DNA from: JACJWR01 sp964627505
GTDB taxonomy: Bacteria; Actinomycetota; Actinomycetes; S36-B12; UBA10799
Length of the DNA: 64,000 bases
Direction: 5' to 3'
Assembly: GCA_964627505.1 (NCBI GenBank)
Contig: CAZVKB010000004.1
Coordinates: 1-64,000 of the forward strand
A program made the position numbers and the translations under genes. Position 1 is the first letter of the stretch. Every line of letters starts with the position of its first letter. Under the pieces are notes generated by a model. It saw only the letters and a program-made list of their open reading frames with translations, was not told where the DNA came from and made no database searches. This document shows, piece after piece, positions 43,013 to 50,754 of the stretch.

Positions 43013-44884
43013 GTGCCACACCGCACCATCAGTCCCCGAGACGTCCCGCATGGGCCGTCCGATGTGCTCGCATCGCCGAGTTTCCAGACTCTGATCGACT
43101 CCATCGTCGCCGATACCGGTCGGCCTCGGGATTCGGTCAGTGAAGAAGTTCTCGACTGCTTGCAGGAAATGTGTGTGCTGCCCAGCGCGACCAACACCTC
43201 GCAAGTGGTGTGGAAGCGTCTGAGCCGCTGGATGTCTCGGGCCTACCGGGTGGACGTGGATGATGCCGGTCTGCGCGACTTGCGGGAGCTCGGCAAAGAC
43301 GCATCGTTAATCTTTCTGCCCAATCACAAGTCCTATCTGGACCCGATCATTCTGCGTTCGACGCTGGCGAAGCACGGCTTCCCCGGCAACTACGTGCTCG
43401 GCGGTGACAACCTCGCGTTCTGGCCGATGGCGCCGCTGGCCCGGCGCAACGGGATCGTGTTCATCCGACGCGAGTTCAAAGAAGCCGCCATCTACAAAGC
43501 CACGTTGCGGACGTATCTGGCCTTTCTCTTGGCCAACCAGGCCAACCTTGAGTGGTACATCGAAGGCGGCCGCTCACGCACCGGAAAGCTGCGTCCCCCG
43601 CGCTACGGCATCCTGAGTTATGTGGTGGACGCTTTCCAGGCTGCTGGCGACGAGCGGGCTTACTGCGTACCCGTGTCGATCACTTACGACCAGCAGCACG
43701 AGATCGGCGCCATCTCTGCGGAAGAGCTCGGGGCGTCCAAGTCTCCCGAGAGCGTGAAGTGGCTGGTGCAATACGCCCGCGATCAATCGCGCACCCTGGG
43801 CCGCGTACACCTGCGCTTCGGCGAGCCACTGTCGATCGGTGCGGCGATGGAGCAGGCGCGAGCCGTCGAGCAGGAAAAAGCGGCCGATCGTGGTGACGTC
43901 GAGGTAGTGGACCTCGACCGCTACGCCGTACCGAAGATCGCCTTCGAGGTGTGCTATCGGATCAATCAGGTGACGCCGATTACCCCGACCTCGCTGGTGA
44001 CGTTCGCGTTGCTCGACAACGACGACCGGGCGCTCACCCAAGCCGAGGGCCGCGCCGTTGCCGATCCACTGTTGGAGTACATCAACAAGCGTGGCCTACC
44101 GCTGACGTCCGACGTGGACTTGTCGGAAAGCGGTGGTATTCGACGGGCCAGTACGCGGCTGATCCGCGAGGGGGTGATCGAAAAGTACACCGGCGGTACC
44201 GAACCGGTGTACTCGATCAACCCGGACCGGATGCACGAGGCTGGCTTCTACCGCAATTCCATCGCGCATCACTTCATCACACGTGCGATGGTCGAAGTGG
44301 CCATCGTCGCAGTGGCCACCCACGGTGCTGACGACGTGGCCAACGCGGTATGGCAGCAGGTCAAGCGACTCGAGGATTTGCTCAAGTACGAGTTCTTTTT
44401 CCCGGCCCGGGCCGAGTTGGCCGCTGACGTGGCCGCCGATGTGGCGCTCGTCGCCCCGGAATGGGAACAGGAGAACTTGCAGTCGGACACCCTGTTGGAC
44501 CGTCTGCGTGAGACTCCATTGCATGTGGCCCACCGCACGATTGGCCCCTTCTTGGAGGCATACAAGGTAGTAGCGGTGCTCCTGGCAGAGCGCGCACCGA
44601 GCCGCCCGTTGGACCGCAATGAGTTCCTCAACGAGTGCATCGGCGTGGCCCGGCAGTGGTGGCTACAACGCAATCTGCACTCCCCGGAGTCAATCTCCAA
44701 GAACCTGTTCTCCGGTGCCTACCAGTTGGCGGAGAACCGGGGCCTCACCGGCACCGGGGACGAAGAACTCACCGGCCGCCGGAAAGCCTTCGCCGACGAA
44801 CTCAGCGAAGTTGTGCACTATGTGCAGTTGGTCCGGGAGATGGCCAACGATCAAGAAGGTCTTTCGAGAGGAGTTCGCGCATGA
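43013..44884 (+). CDS. plsB: Glycerol-3-phosphate 1-O-acyltransferase
   Basis: A protein of 623 residues. It adds the first acyl chain to sn-glycerol-3-phosphate at the membrane. PlsB blocks: PNHKSYLDP near 102 (catalytic H-x4-D), NGIVFIRRE, YIEGGRSRTGKLRPP near 183 (glycerol-3-phosphate binding) and CVPVSITYD. It is somewhat shorter than the 770-800 residues of enteric and mycobacterial PlsB, mostly at the N-terminus. GTG 43013 is the start because AAGGAG lies 5 bases upstream; an ATG at 42998 precedes that site. Its stop overlaps the HAD-PlsC start (ATGA), so the first two acylation steps are translationally coupled. Confidence 0.93.
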   Translation: MPHRTISPRDVPHGPSDVLASPSFQTLIDSIVADTGRPRDSVSEEVLDCLQEMCVLPSATNTSQVVWKRLSRWMSRAYRVDVDDAGLRDLRELGKDASLIFLPNHKSYLDPIILRSTLAKHGFPGNYVLGGDNLAFWPMAPLARRNGIVFIRREFKEAAIYKATLRTYLAFLLANQANLEWYIEGGRSRTGKLRPPRYGILSYVVDAFQAAGDERAYCVPVSITYDQQHEIGAISAEELGASKSPESVKWLVQYARDQSRTLGRVHLRFGEPLSIGAAMEQARAVEQEKAADRGDVEVVDLDRYAVPKIAFEVCYRINQVTPITPTSLVTFALLDNDDRALTQAEGRAVADPLLEYINKRGLPLTSDVDLSESGGIRRASTRLIREGVIEKYTGGTEPVYSINPDRMHEAGFYRNSIAHHFITRAMVEVAIVAVATHGADDVANAVWQQVKRLEDLLKYEFFFPARAELAADVAADVALVAPEWEQENLQSDTLLDRLRETPLHVAHRTIGPFLEAYKVVAVLLAERAPSRPLDRNEFLNECIGVARQWWLQRNLHSPESISKNLFSGAYQLAENRGLTGTGDEELTGRRKAFADELSEVVHYVQLVREMANDQEGLSRGVRA

Positions 44885-46335
44885 GCGATCTGGGATGGTT
44901 GCTCGAAGACGTTGCCCGCAGTCCGGACGGTCCGCAGGTGGCGGCATTCTTCGACTTCGACGGCACGCTGATCGATGGCTACTCCGCGCGCGCTTTCTTC
45001 TCGGAGCGGTTGAAGAATCGCGATATCGGTTTCCGCGAGTTGCTGCGTACCGTGGTGGAAAGCGCCAACGTGGAGCGCCGCGGTGCGGATATCACGCGGT
45101 TGATGAACACCGCGGTCAAGGCGCTCGCCGGCCGGACCCAGGCGGACATCGACGCCGCGGGCGATGACCTGTACACCAAAAAGATTGCCGACATGGTCTT
45201 CCCGGGTGCCCGCGCACTGGTGAGTGCGCATGTGGATAAGGGCCACACGATTGTGATCGCCTCGTCGGCCACGCCCCCGCAGATCGTGCCGGCAGCCCGG
45301 GCCTTGGGAATCACCCATGTCTTGGCCACTGAGTTCGAAGTCGATGACGACGGTGTGCTCACCGGCCGCGTCGCCGGCGATATTCGCTGGGGTACCGGTA
45401 AAGCCGCTGCGGTGGCGGAATTCGCTGAGGACCATGGGGTTGACCTCACTGAGTCGTTCGCCTACAGCAACGGCGCCGAAGATGTGCCCATGTTGAAGGT
45501 GGTGGGCCGACCCCGTCCGCTGAACCCGGACGAGAAACTCCAGGACATCGCGAATGAACGCGGGTGGCCGACGTCGCGGCTGTTCCGACCGAAATCCATC
45601 GGCCCGCTCGATATCGCCCGGACCATGCTCTCCTACAGCGCACTCGGCGTGGGCGTGGCGCTGGGTTCCACGACCGCGTTGGCCAACGGGAGTCGGCGCG
45701 CTGGGGCAAACCTGGCTGCTGGTGTGGGTTCCGACTTGGCACTGGCTGCCGGGGGCGTGAATCTCAACGTGCTGGGGCGCGAACACCTGTGGTCGGCCCG
45801 GCCCGCGGTTTTCATCTTCAACCATCAGAGCCAACTCGATGTGCTGATCTTGGGCGCGCTCTTGCGGCAGGACTTCACCGGGGTCGCCAAGATCGACCTG
45901 TCCCATGATCCGCTGTTCGCCCCGGTCGGGTACCTCATGGACATCGCCTACATCGACCGCGGCAACACCGAGCAAGCCAAACAGGCCCTCGCGCCGGTGG
46001 TGGCGGCCCTGCACGGCGGGCGCTCGATTGCCATCGCGCCAGAAGGCACTCGTTCGAGTTCGGACCGGATCCTGCCGTTCAAAAAGGGCGCGTTCCATAT
46101 CGCTATCCAGGCCGGTGTGCCGATCGTGCCGATCGTGATCCGCAACGCCGGTGAGCTGATGCGCCCGCACGCGATCTTCATGGCTCCTGGCCGTTTGGAT
46201 GTGCGGGTGCTCCCACCCATCGACCCCTCCGGCTGGACACCCGACATGCTCGACGACAAAGTGTCCGAAGTGCGCCAGCTCTACATCGATGCCATGGCCA
46301 GTTGGCCGCGCTACATCGAACCTGTTGATGAGTGA
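44881..46335 (+). CDS. plsC: Bifunctional HAD-IB hydrolase / 1-acylglycerol-3-phosphate acyltransferase
   Basis: A protein of 484 residues. Residues about 1-240 are a HAD-IB (SerB-like) phosphatase domain with FFDFDGTLIDGYSAR near 25, VIASSATP and YSNGAEDVPML. Residues about 280-480 are a PlsC/LPLAT acyltransferase with FIFNHQSQLDVL near 314, MDIAYIDRGN, IAIAPEGTRSSSDR near 387 and AGVPIVPIVIRNAG. The fusion is like M. tuberculosis Rv2483c. The second domain makes phosphatidic acid; the HAD domain may dephosphorylate a lipid or serine-like substrate and is not proven. GGAG lies 7 bases before the ATG. Confidence 0.93.
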   Translation: MSDLGWLLEDVARSPDGPQVAAFFDFDGTLIDGYSARAFFSERLKNRDIGFRELLRTVVESANVERRGADITRLMNTAVKALAGRTQADIDAAGDDLYTKKIADMVFPGARALVSAHVDKGHTIVIASSATPPQIVPAARALGITHVLATEFEVDDDGVLTGRVAGDIRWGTGKAAAVAEFAEDHGVDLTESFAYSNGAEDVPMLKVVGRPRPLNPDEKLQDIANERGWPTSRLFRPKSIGPLDIARTMLSYSALGVGVALGSTTALANGSRRAGANLAAGVGSDLALAAGGVNLNVLGREHLWSARPAVFIFNHQSQLDVLILGALLRQDFTGVAKIDLSHDPLFAPVGYLMDIAYIDRGNTEQAKQALAPVVAALHGGRSIAIAPEGTRSSSDRILPFKKGAFHIAIQAGVPIVPIVIRNAGELMRPHAIFMAPGRLDVRVLPPIDPSGWTPDMLDDKVSEVRQLYIDAMASWPRYIEPVDE

Positions 46336-46906
46336 GAATGACCACCCGCTGACTGCGGCAGTTGCTTCCGATCGACTCAACTCGCCAATCGTGGTGGTGC
46401 CACTGACGCCTGACTGGTTCCCAGCCCTGCGCGCGTGCGCAACCGCGGTCTGGCACGCCGCCTACGATGACCTGCTGCCGCCCGGTCAGGTGGACCACAT
46501 GCTGGCCAACCGGTTACGGGCCGAGGCCCTCGAGAGCTATCTCGCGGCGGCGGACCGCTGGCTGGATCTGGCGCTCGGCGCCGACCATTCCGTGATCGGC
46601 TACAGCTCGTGCCGGTTGGTACCGGAGGACGGGATGCTGCTGCTCGAGCAGATCTATGTGCATCCCGACTATTGGGGCGGGACTGCGGCAGATGCCTTGT
46701 GGAGCGTGGTGCGACAGCACGCGTGCGACAGTGGTTGCACGACGATCCAACTGCGGGTGAATAGGGGAAACTCCCGAGCGCAGCGCTACTACCGGAAACG
46801 CGGCTTCACTGTGACTGGGGAAATCGTGCAAGACATCGGCGGCGGATATGTGATGGACGACTACATCTTCACCGCGCCCGTGCAGACAGAACGCGCTCCG
46901 GCCTAG
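46328..46906 (+). CDS. GNAT-family N-acetyltransferase
   Basis: A protein of 192 residues with one GNAT domain: VIGYSSCRLVPEDGMLLLEQ, IYVHPDYWGGTAADALWSVV (motif A, with the weaker WGGTAA in place of R/Q-G-x-G-x-A) and QLRVNRGNSRAQRYYRKRGF (motif B). Its start lies 8 bases inside the end of plsC, so it belongs to the plsB-plsC transcript. The acceptor is unknown; small-molecule or protein N-acetylation are both possible. It converges with ung. Confidence 0.87.
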   Translation: MSENDHPLTAAVASDRLNSPIVVVPLTPDWFPALRACATAVWHAAYDDLLPPGQVDHMLANRLRAEALESYLAAADRWLDLALGADHSVIGYSSCRLVPEDGMLLLEQIYVHPDYWGGTAADALWSVVRQHACDSGCTTIQLRVNRGNSRAQRYYRKRGFTVTGEIVQDIGGGYVMDDYIFTAPVQTERAPA

Positions 46907-46929
46907 TCCGCTGACCGGACCACCAACCG

Positions 46930-47610
46930 CTAGCCGGCCCAAGCCACGGGCCCGGCGCCTTGTTCAGCAAGCAGAGCGTTGGTCCGGCTAAACGGTGCCG
47001 ACCCGAAAAAACCGCGATGCGCCGACAGCGGACTCGGGTGCACACTGGTGATCGTGGGCACCCCTGCCAACAGCGGCTGCAACGTCTGGGCGTCCCGTCC
47101 CCACAAGATGGCCACGAGTGGGCCGCCGCGCGCCGAAAGCGCGGAGACGGCGGCAGCGGTGATGGCCTCCCAACCCTTGCCGCGGTGTGAGCCGGACGCC
47201 CCTGGACGCACGGTGAGCACCCGGTTGAGCAAGAGCACGCCCTGCTCGGACCATACGGCTAGATCCGACGGCAGCTCCACCCCGACGTCGCTGCGTAGTT
47301 CCTTGCCGATGTTCACCAACGTCGGTGGCAGCGGGGTGGTGCCCGGCGGCACGGCGAACGACAGTCCAACGGCATGTCCCGGCGTCGGGTAAGGATCTTG
47401 ACCCACAATCAGGACCTTGACGTCGGACATCGGCACACGCAGCGCCCGAAAGACGTTGGTACCCGTCGGCTGATAGCCGCGTCCGGCCACAACTTCGGCG
47501 CGGAGAAAATCGCCCATCGCCCGGATTGCCGGCTCGTGCGGGGCCAACGCGTCCGCCCACGATGACGCCATCACAGTGGACAGGGGCGGAGGGGCTGGGG
47601 ACCCGCTCAC
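46930..47610 (-). CDS. ung: Uracil-DNA glycosylase, family 1
   Basis: A protein of 226 residues that removes uracil from DNA. Motif A VLIVGQDPYPTPGHAVGLSF, near 69, carries the catalytic Asp, and the Leu loop HPSPLSAHRGFFGSAPFS near 189 carries the catalytic His. TVRPGASGSHRGKGWE is also typical. GTG 47610 is chosen because it overlaps the stop of the Nudix gene (GTGA) and has GGAG 5 bases upstream. The pairing with a Nudix hydrolase suggests joint nucleotide quality control. Confidence 0.95.
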   Translation of the reverse strand: MSGSPAPPPLSTVMASSWADALAPHEPAIRAMGDFLRAEVVAGRGYQPTGTNVFRALRVPMSDVKVLIVGQDPYPTPGHAVGLSFAVPPGTTPLPPTLVNIGKELRSDVGVELPSDLAVWSEQGVLLLNRVLTVRPGASGSHRGKGWEAITAAAVSALSARGGPLVAILWGRDAQTLQPLLAGVPTITSVHPSPLSAHRGFFGSAPFSRTNALLAEQGAGPVAWAG

Positions 47611-48491
47611 CCGAGCTCCGCAACCAAACGCCAAAGGTGACCGGGGCCAATCAGCCCGGCACACCGATCGGCCACACGCGCACGCAGTTCGGCATCGGCG
47701 GTGACCACGATGTCGTCCGGGCCGACACTTGCGACGATGGCATCATCTGCGCTGCCCCGGGCGGCTGTAACCAATACCGCTGGATGTGGACTGGCAGTGC
47801 TGCGACCCGCACCTTCCACAACCGCTCTGATCATGCCGACGAGTGCGCCGTCCACCGTGGCCCGCCCGACCAGCGGCGCAATGTCGTCAACCGTGCGCTG
47901 TGCACCCAACGCCCGATCCCGCCACCAACCATCGGGCCGGGAGCCCATCACGTTGGCGACATCCACCACCAGCGACACCCGTCGGCCGGTGAGGCTCGGC
48001 CATGCCGCCCGCAGCCCGGGGTGCAACGGCAGATCTGACGCGGCGGCGATCGGCAACCAGGCGGCGGCCGTACTCTCCGCGTTGATCACTGGGGCTACTT
48101 GTTCCCGGGTGCGCATGATCACTGTGGTGTAGGACCATGTGCCATGTTCGGCCCGATGCACGCCCAAGAGTGTGGCGGGCGCCTGCACACCAGTTTCCTC
48201 TTGGGTTTCCCGGATCGCTGCGGTCACCACATCCTCATGGCTGTCGCAGGCGCCGCCGGGCAGACCCCAAGTGCCACCTTCGTGCGACCACTGGGCCCGG
48301 TGCTGCATCAGAATTTGTGCATCGGCGGGTAACGGACCTGACGTGACTGTGGTCGTTTTGCCGCCAGCGATCAGCAACAATCCGGCGGCACCGTAGCGCC
48401 CCCAGTGCCGCTGTCCGCACGCGCACTCCACCCAGCCGTTACCGTCGGAGACTGCCACTCGCCAACCGTATCCCCTCTCCGGCACCCGCAC
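47607..48491 (-). CDS. Nudix hydrolase fused to a NYN/PIN-like domain
   Basis: A protein of 294 residues. An N-terminal stretch with Cys-x-Cys (ECACGQRHWG) and a nearby His comes first. The Nudix domain (about 30-155) has the complete box GGACDSHEDVVTAAIRETQE followed by ETG. The C-terminal domain (about 165-290) reads RRVSLVVDVANVMGSRPDGW, then WRDRALGAQRTVDDI and SADDAIVASVGPDDIVVTAD, the pattern of Asp-rich NYN/PIN-type nucleases. The Nudix part should hydrolyse a nucleoside diphosphate derivative; the second part may cut RNA. The start is uncertain: the GTG at 48491 has only a weak ribosome-binding site. It is coupled to ung. Confidence 0.82.
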   Translation of the reverse strand: MRVPERGYGWRVAVSDGNGWVECACGQRHWGRYGAAGLLLIAGGKTTTVTSGPLPADAQILMQHRAQWSHEGGTWGLPGGACDSHEDVVTAAIRETQEETGVQAPATLLGVHRAEHGTWSYTTVIMRTREQVAPVINAESTAAAWLPIAAASDLPLHPGLRAAWPSLTGRRVSLVVDVANVMGSRPDGWWRDRALGAQRTVDDIAPLVGRATVDGALVGMIRAVVEGAGRSTASPHPAVLVTAARGSADDAIVASVGPDDIVVTADAELRARVADRCAGLIGPGHLWRLVAELG

Positions 48492-48538
48492 CTGATCCCG
48501 GTTAGGGTCAAGGTATCCCCAGCCCGGAAAGGCCGCAC

Positions 48539-49915
48539 ATGGATCCCCGCATGGCCCCGTTCGACGCCGTGATGTTCGATGTCGAGACCGATCCGATTCT
48601 GCGCTCGGTGATCACCTCGGTGGTGGTGCTCGACAGTACGCCGGATCCGGCGCGTCTGCGCTTTCGGGTGGACCGGTTAACACGGCTGTTGCCCAAGTTG
48701 CGCCAACGAGTGGTCGGCCATGGGCTCTCGCCGATCCCGCCACGGTGGGAGACCGTCGCCGACTTCGACCTGGACTATCACCTCCAGCAGGTCACTTTGC
48801 CCAACGGCAGCCTCAATGATCTGCTCGACCGGCTGGCGCTGTGGTCCGAGGCAGACTTCGATCATGCCCGGCCGCTGTGGGGGATCACCACCTACGACGG
48901 GCTCGATGGTGGCCGAAGCGCAGTGGCGATCAAGATCCACCACTCCATCACGGACGGCGTGGGCGGCATGATGCTGGCAGCCGCGCTGTTCGATGTGACT
49001 GCGACAGCGCCCGATCCCACCGATTTGCCTGCGCCTCCCGAACCGACCGCGCCGAGTTGGCGAGACCGATTTGTCGGGGCGACGCGGTTCGAAGCCAGAT
49101 CGCTGCTTGGCGATGCGGCCGGGGCGTTGCGTGCCACGGCTGATGCGGGGAGGGCAGCGCTGGCGGATCCTTTCGGTAGCGTGCTGATGACACAGGAGTT
49201 CCTGGGTAGCGCGGGGCGAATTCTAGCGCCGGCGGATCAACCGATGTCGCCCCTGCTCACCCAGCGTTCGTTGGCCTTGTACTTCTCTGAGTTATCGGTG
49301 GATCTCGGAGATCTCAAGGCGGCGGGGAAGGCGGCAGGGGGCAGTCTCAACGATGCTTTTGTGGCAGCAGTGGTGGGCGGCATGCGCGATTACCACGAAC
49401 GTTTCGGCGAGATTCCCCCGACGCTGCGGCTGCACATGCCGATCAACCTGCGTAGTGCCGATGACGCCGAGTCCGGCAACAAGTGGATTCCCGCGCGTTT
49501 TCCCGTGCCCCTCAACGAAGCTGATGCAGCACGTCGGATTCGACAACTGCACCCCTTATTGGCGCAAGCTCGCAACGAACCGGCGCTCGGCGTCAGCGAA
49601 CAGGTGTACAAGGTGCTGATGACCTTGCCCAACAACGTGACCACCAAGATCGCCGGCGGTCTGATGAAGGGGACAGACTTCGTAGCGTCAAACGTGCCGG
49701 GGCCGCCGATCCCGGTGTTCTTGGTGGGAGCCCGGGTGCAGCGATTCCTGGCGTTCGCACCCAAAGGCGGGGCAGCGGTGAATGTCGCGCTGATGTCGTA
49801 CAACGGTCGGGCCGATGTCGGCATCAACATCGACCGGGTGGCAGTGGCCCACCCCGAGGTACTTTCCGAATGTTTCGCCGCGTCGTTCCAAGCCGTGGTG
49901 GCCACGGTCGCATAG
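48539..49915 (+). CDS. Wax ester synthase/diacylglycerol acyltransferase (WS/DGAT)
   Basis: A protein of 458 residues, normal for bacterial WS/DGAT. The catalytic motif is KIHHSITDGVGGM near 134 (HHxxxDG), preceded by DFDHARPLWGI (the conserved PLW). The C-terminal SNVPGPPIPVFLVGARVQRF includes the N-V-P-G-P segment of the family. It transfers acyl groups from acyl-CoA to diacylglycerol or fatty alcohol, at lipid droplets or the membrane. GGAAAGG lies 6 bases before the ATG. With plsB and plsC 2-5 kb upstream, this gives most of a storage-lipid route. Confidence 0.92.
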   Translation: MDPRMAPFDAVMFDVETDPILRSVITSVVVLDSTPDPARLRFRVDRLTRLLPKLRQRVVGHGLSPIPPRWETVADFDLDYHLQQVTLPNGSLNDLLDRLALWSEADFDHARPLWGITTYDGLDGGRSAVAIKIHHSITDGVGGMMLAAALFDVTATAPDPTDLPAPPEPTAPSWRDRFVGATRFEARSLLGDAAGALRATADAGRAALADPFGSVLMTQEFLGSAGRILAPADQPMSPLLTQRSLALYFSELSVDLGDLKAAGKAAGGSLNDAFVAAVVGGMRDYHERFGEIPPTLRLHMPINLRSADDAESGNKWIPARFPVPLNEADAARRIRQLHPLLAQARNEPALGVSEQVYKVLMTLPNNVTTKIAGGLMKGTDFVASNVPGPPIPVFLVGARVQRFLAFAPKGGAAVNVALMSYNGRADVGINIDRVAVAHPEVLSECFAASFQAVVATVA

Positions 49916-49920
49916 CGACG

Positions 49921-50754
49921 TCACCGCGGGCGGTAGCGCTGCCAGGCCGAGTTCCACGCGGAGCGAGAGGTGCGCGTCACGCGATCCCATTGCTCGCCCA
50001 CTTGCTCGCTTAGTTGGTTTCCGAAGTGTTCCGGAACATGCTCGGTGAGAAAGTCGGGTAAGACAGTGCGCATGCGGGCGGCTCGGCGCCGCCGACTTGC
50101 CGCAGCGGCCGCCACCCTTGCCCGCGCCGCCGCTTCCGGGTCGATCGCAAATGTGGCCGCTCGCAGTTCGGCAATGCCGTGCACGGGCACTCCGGAGGTT
50201 TCCAGCGCCAGCGCGTTGGTGAGGAGCACCGGGCGGTCGCCCAATGCCGGCAACATCAGCGCGTCCATGCGGCGGGCGAAGGCCACCGCCTCCCGCGCCC
50301 GCCGACCAGCGAGATTCGCCGGGACCTGGGTCACCACGAGCACCACCGGCAGTCGCTCGGCGACATCGGCCAACAGCGACATCTGGGCATCAGTGAGATC
50401 CCCGGTTCCCCAGCGCAGCACGAACCACGCGCTGTGCAACTGATCAGAGCTGCCGAATGTGTCGGTTGCGGCGAGGTGCGCATCTAACGCTTCCCACACT
50501 TCTACAGGCACGCCGATCCCGGGCCCGGATGCTGGTGCGGCGCCCGGCAACGGGGTGGTCCGCATCACTTGCAACTCCACGACATCATCGGGGTCGCGCA
50601 ACACCTGGGCTCCCGGCAAAACTGCTGGTCCAAGTGCGGCCGCGACCGGTTCCGCGGCGAAGCAGGTCCGCGCCAGAGTGCGGACTCCGCAACCGGGCGG
50701 GCCAAACACCACCACGTTGAAGCGACCGCGCTCGGCGGAGACAGGAGTCGTCAT
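49921..50754 (-). CDS. P-loop-like protein with degenerate Walker A
   Basis: A protein of 277 residues that I do not assign to a known family. It begins FNVVVFGPPGCGVRTLART. This looks like a P-loop, but the invariant Lys-Ser/Thr after the second Gly is replaced by Val-Arg. Later segments resemble a small GTPase-like fold: SAWFVLRWGTGDLTDAQMS, then ERLPVVLVVTQVPANL. The C-terminus (from about 205) is basic and helical (ASRRRRAARM). It starts within the end of Abhydrolase_9 copy B (ATGA overlap), so the two proteins are co-produced. It converges with the WS/DGAT gene. Confidence 0.7.
   Translation of the reverse strand: MTTPVSAERGRFNVVVFGPPGCGVRTLARTCFAAEPVAAALGPAVLPGAQVLRDPDDVVELQVMRTTPLPGAAPASGPGIGVPVEVWEALDAHLAATDTFGSSDQLHSAWFVLRWGTGDLTDAQMSLLADVAERLPVVLVVTQVPANLAGRRAREAVAFARRMDALMLPALGDRPVLLTNALALETSGVPVHGIAELRAATFAIDPEAAARARVAAAAASRRRRAARMRTVLPDFLTEHVPEHFGNQLSEQVGEQWDRVTRTSRSAWNSAWQRYRPR

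Noticed and set aside
44851..46380. Long open frame of 509 codons on the minus strand
   Set aside because: It is antisense to the clear HAD-PlsC gene, has no recognisable domains, and its composition is that of a shadow frame in GC-rich DNA.
46905..46950. Inverted repeat around the GNAT and ung gene ends
   Set aside because: Only 5 to 8 pairs, arising from stop codons and GC-rich codons; not convincing as a terminator.
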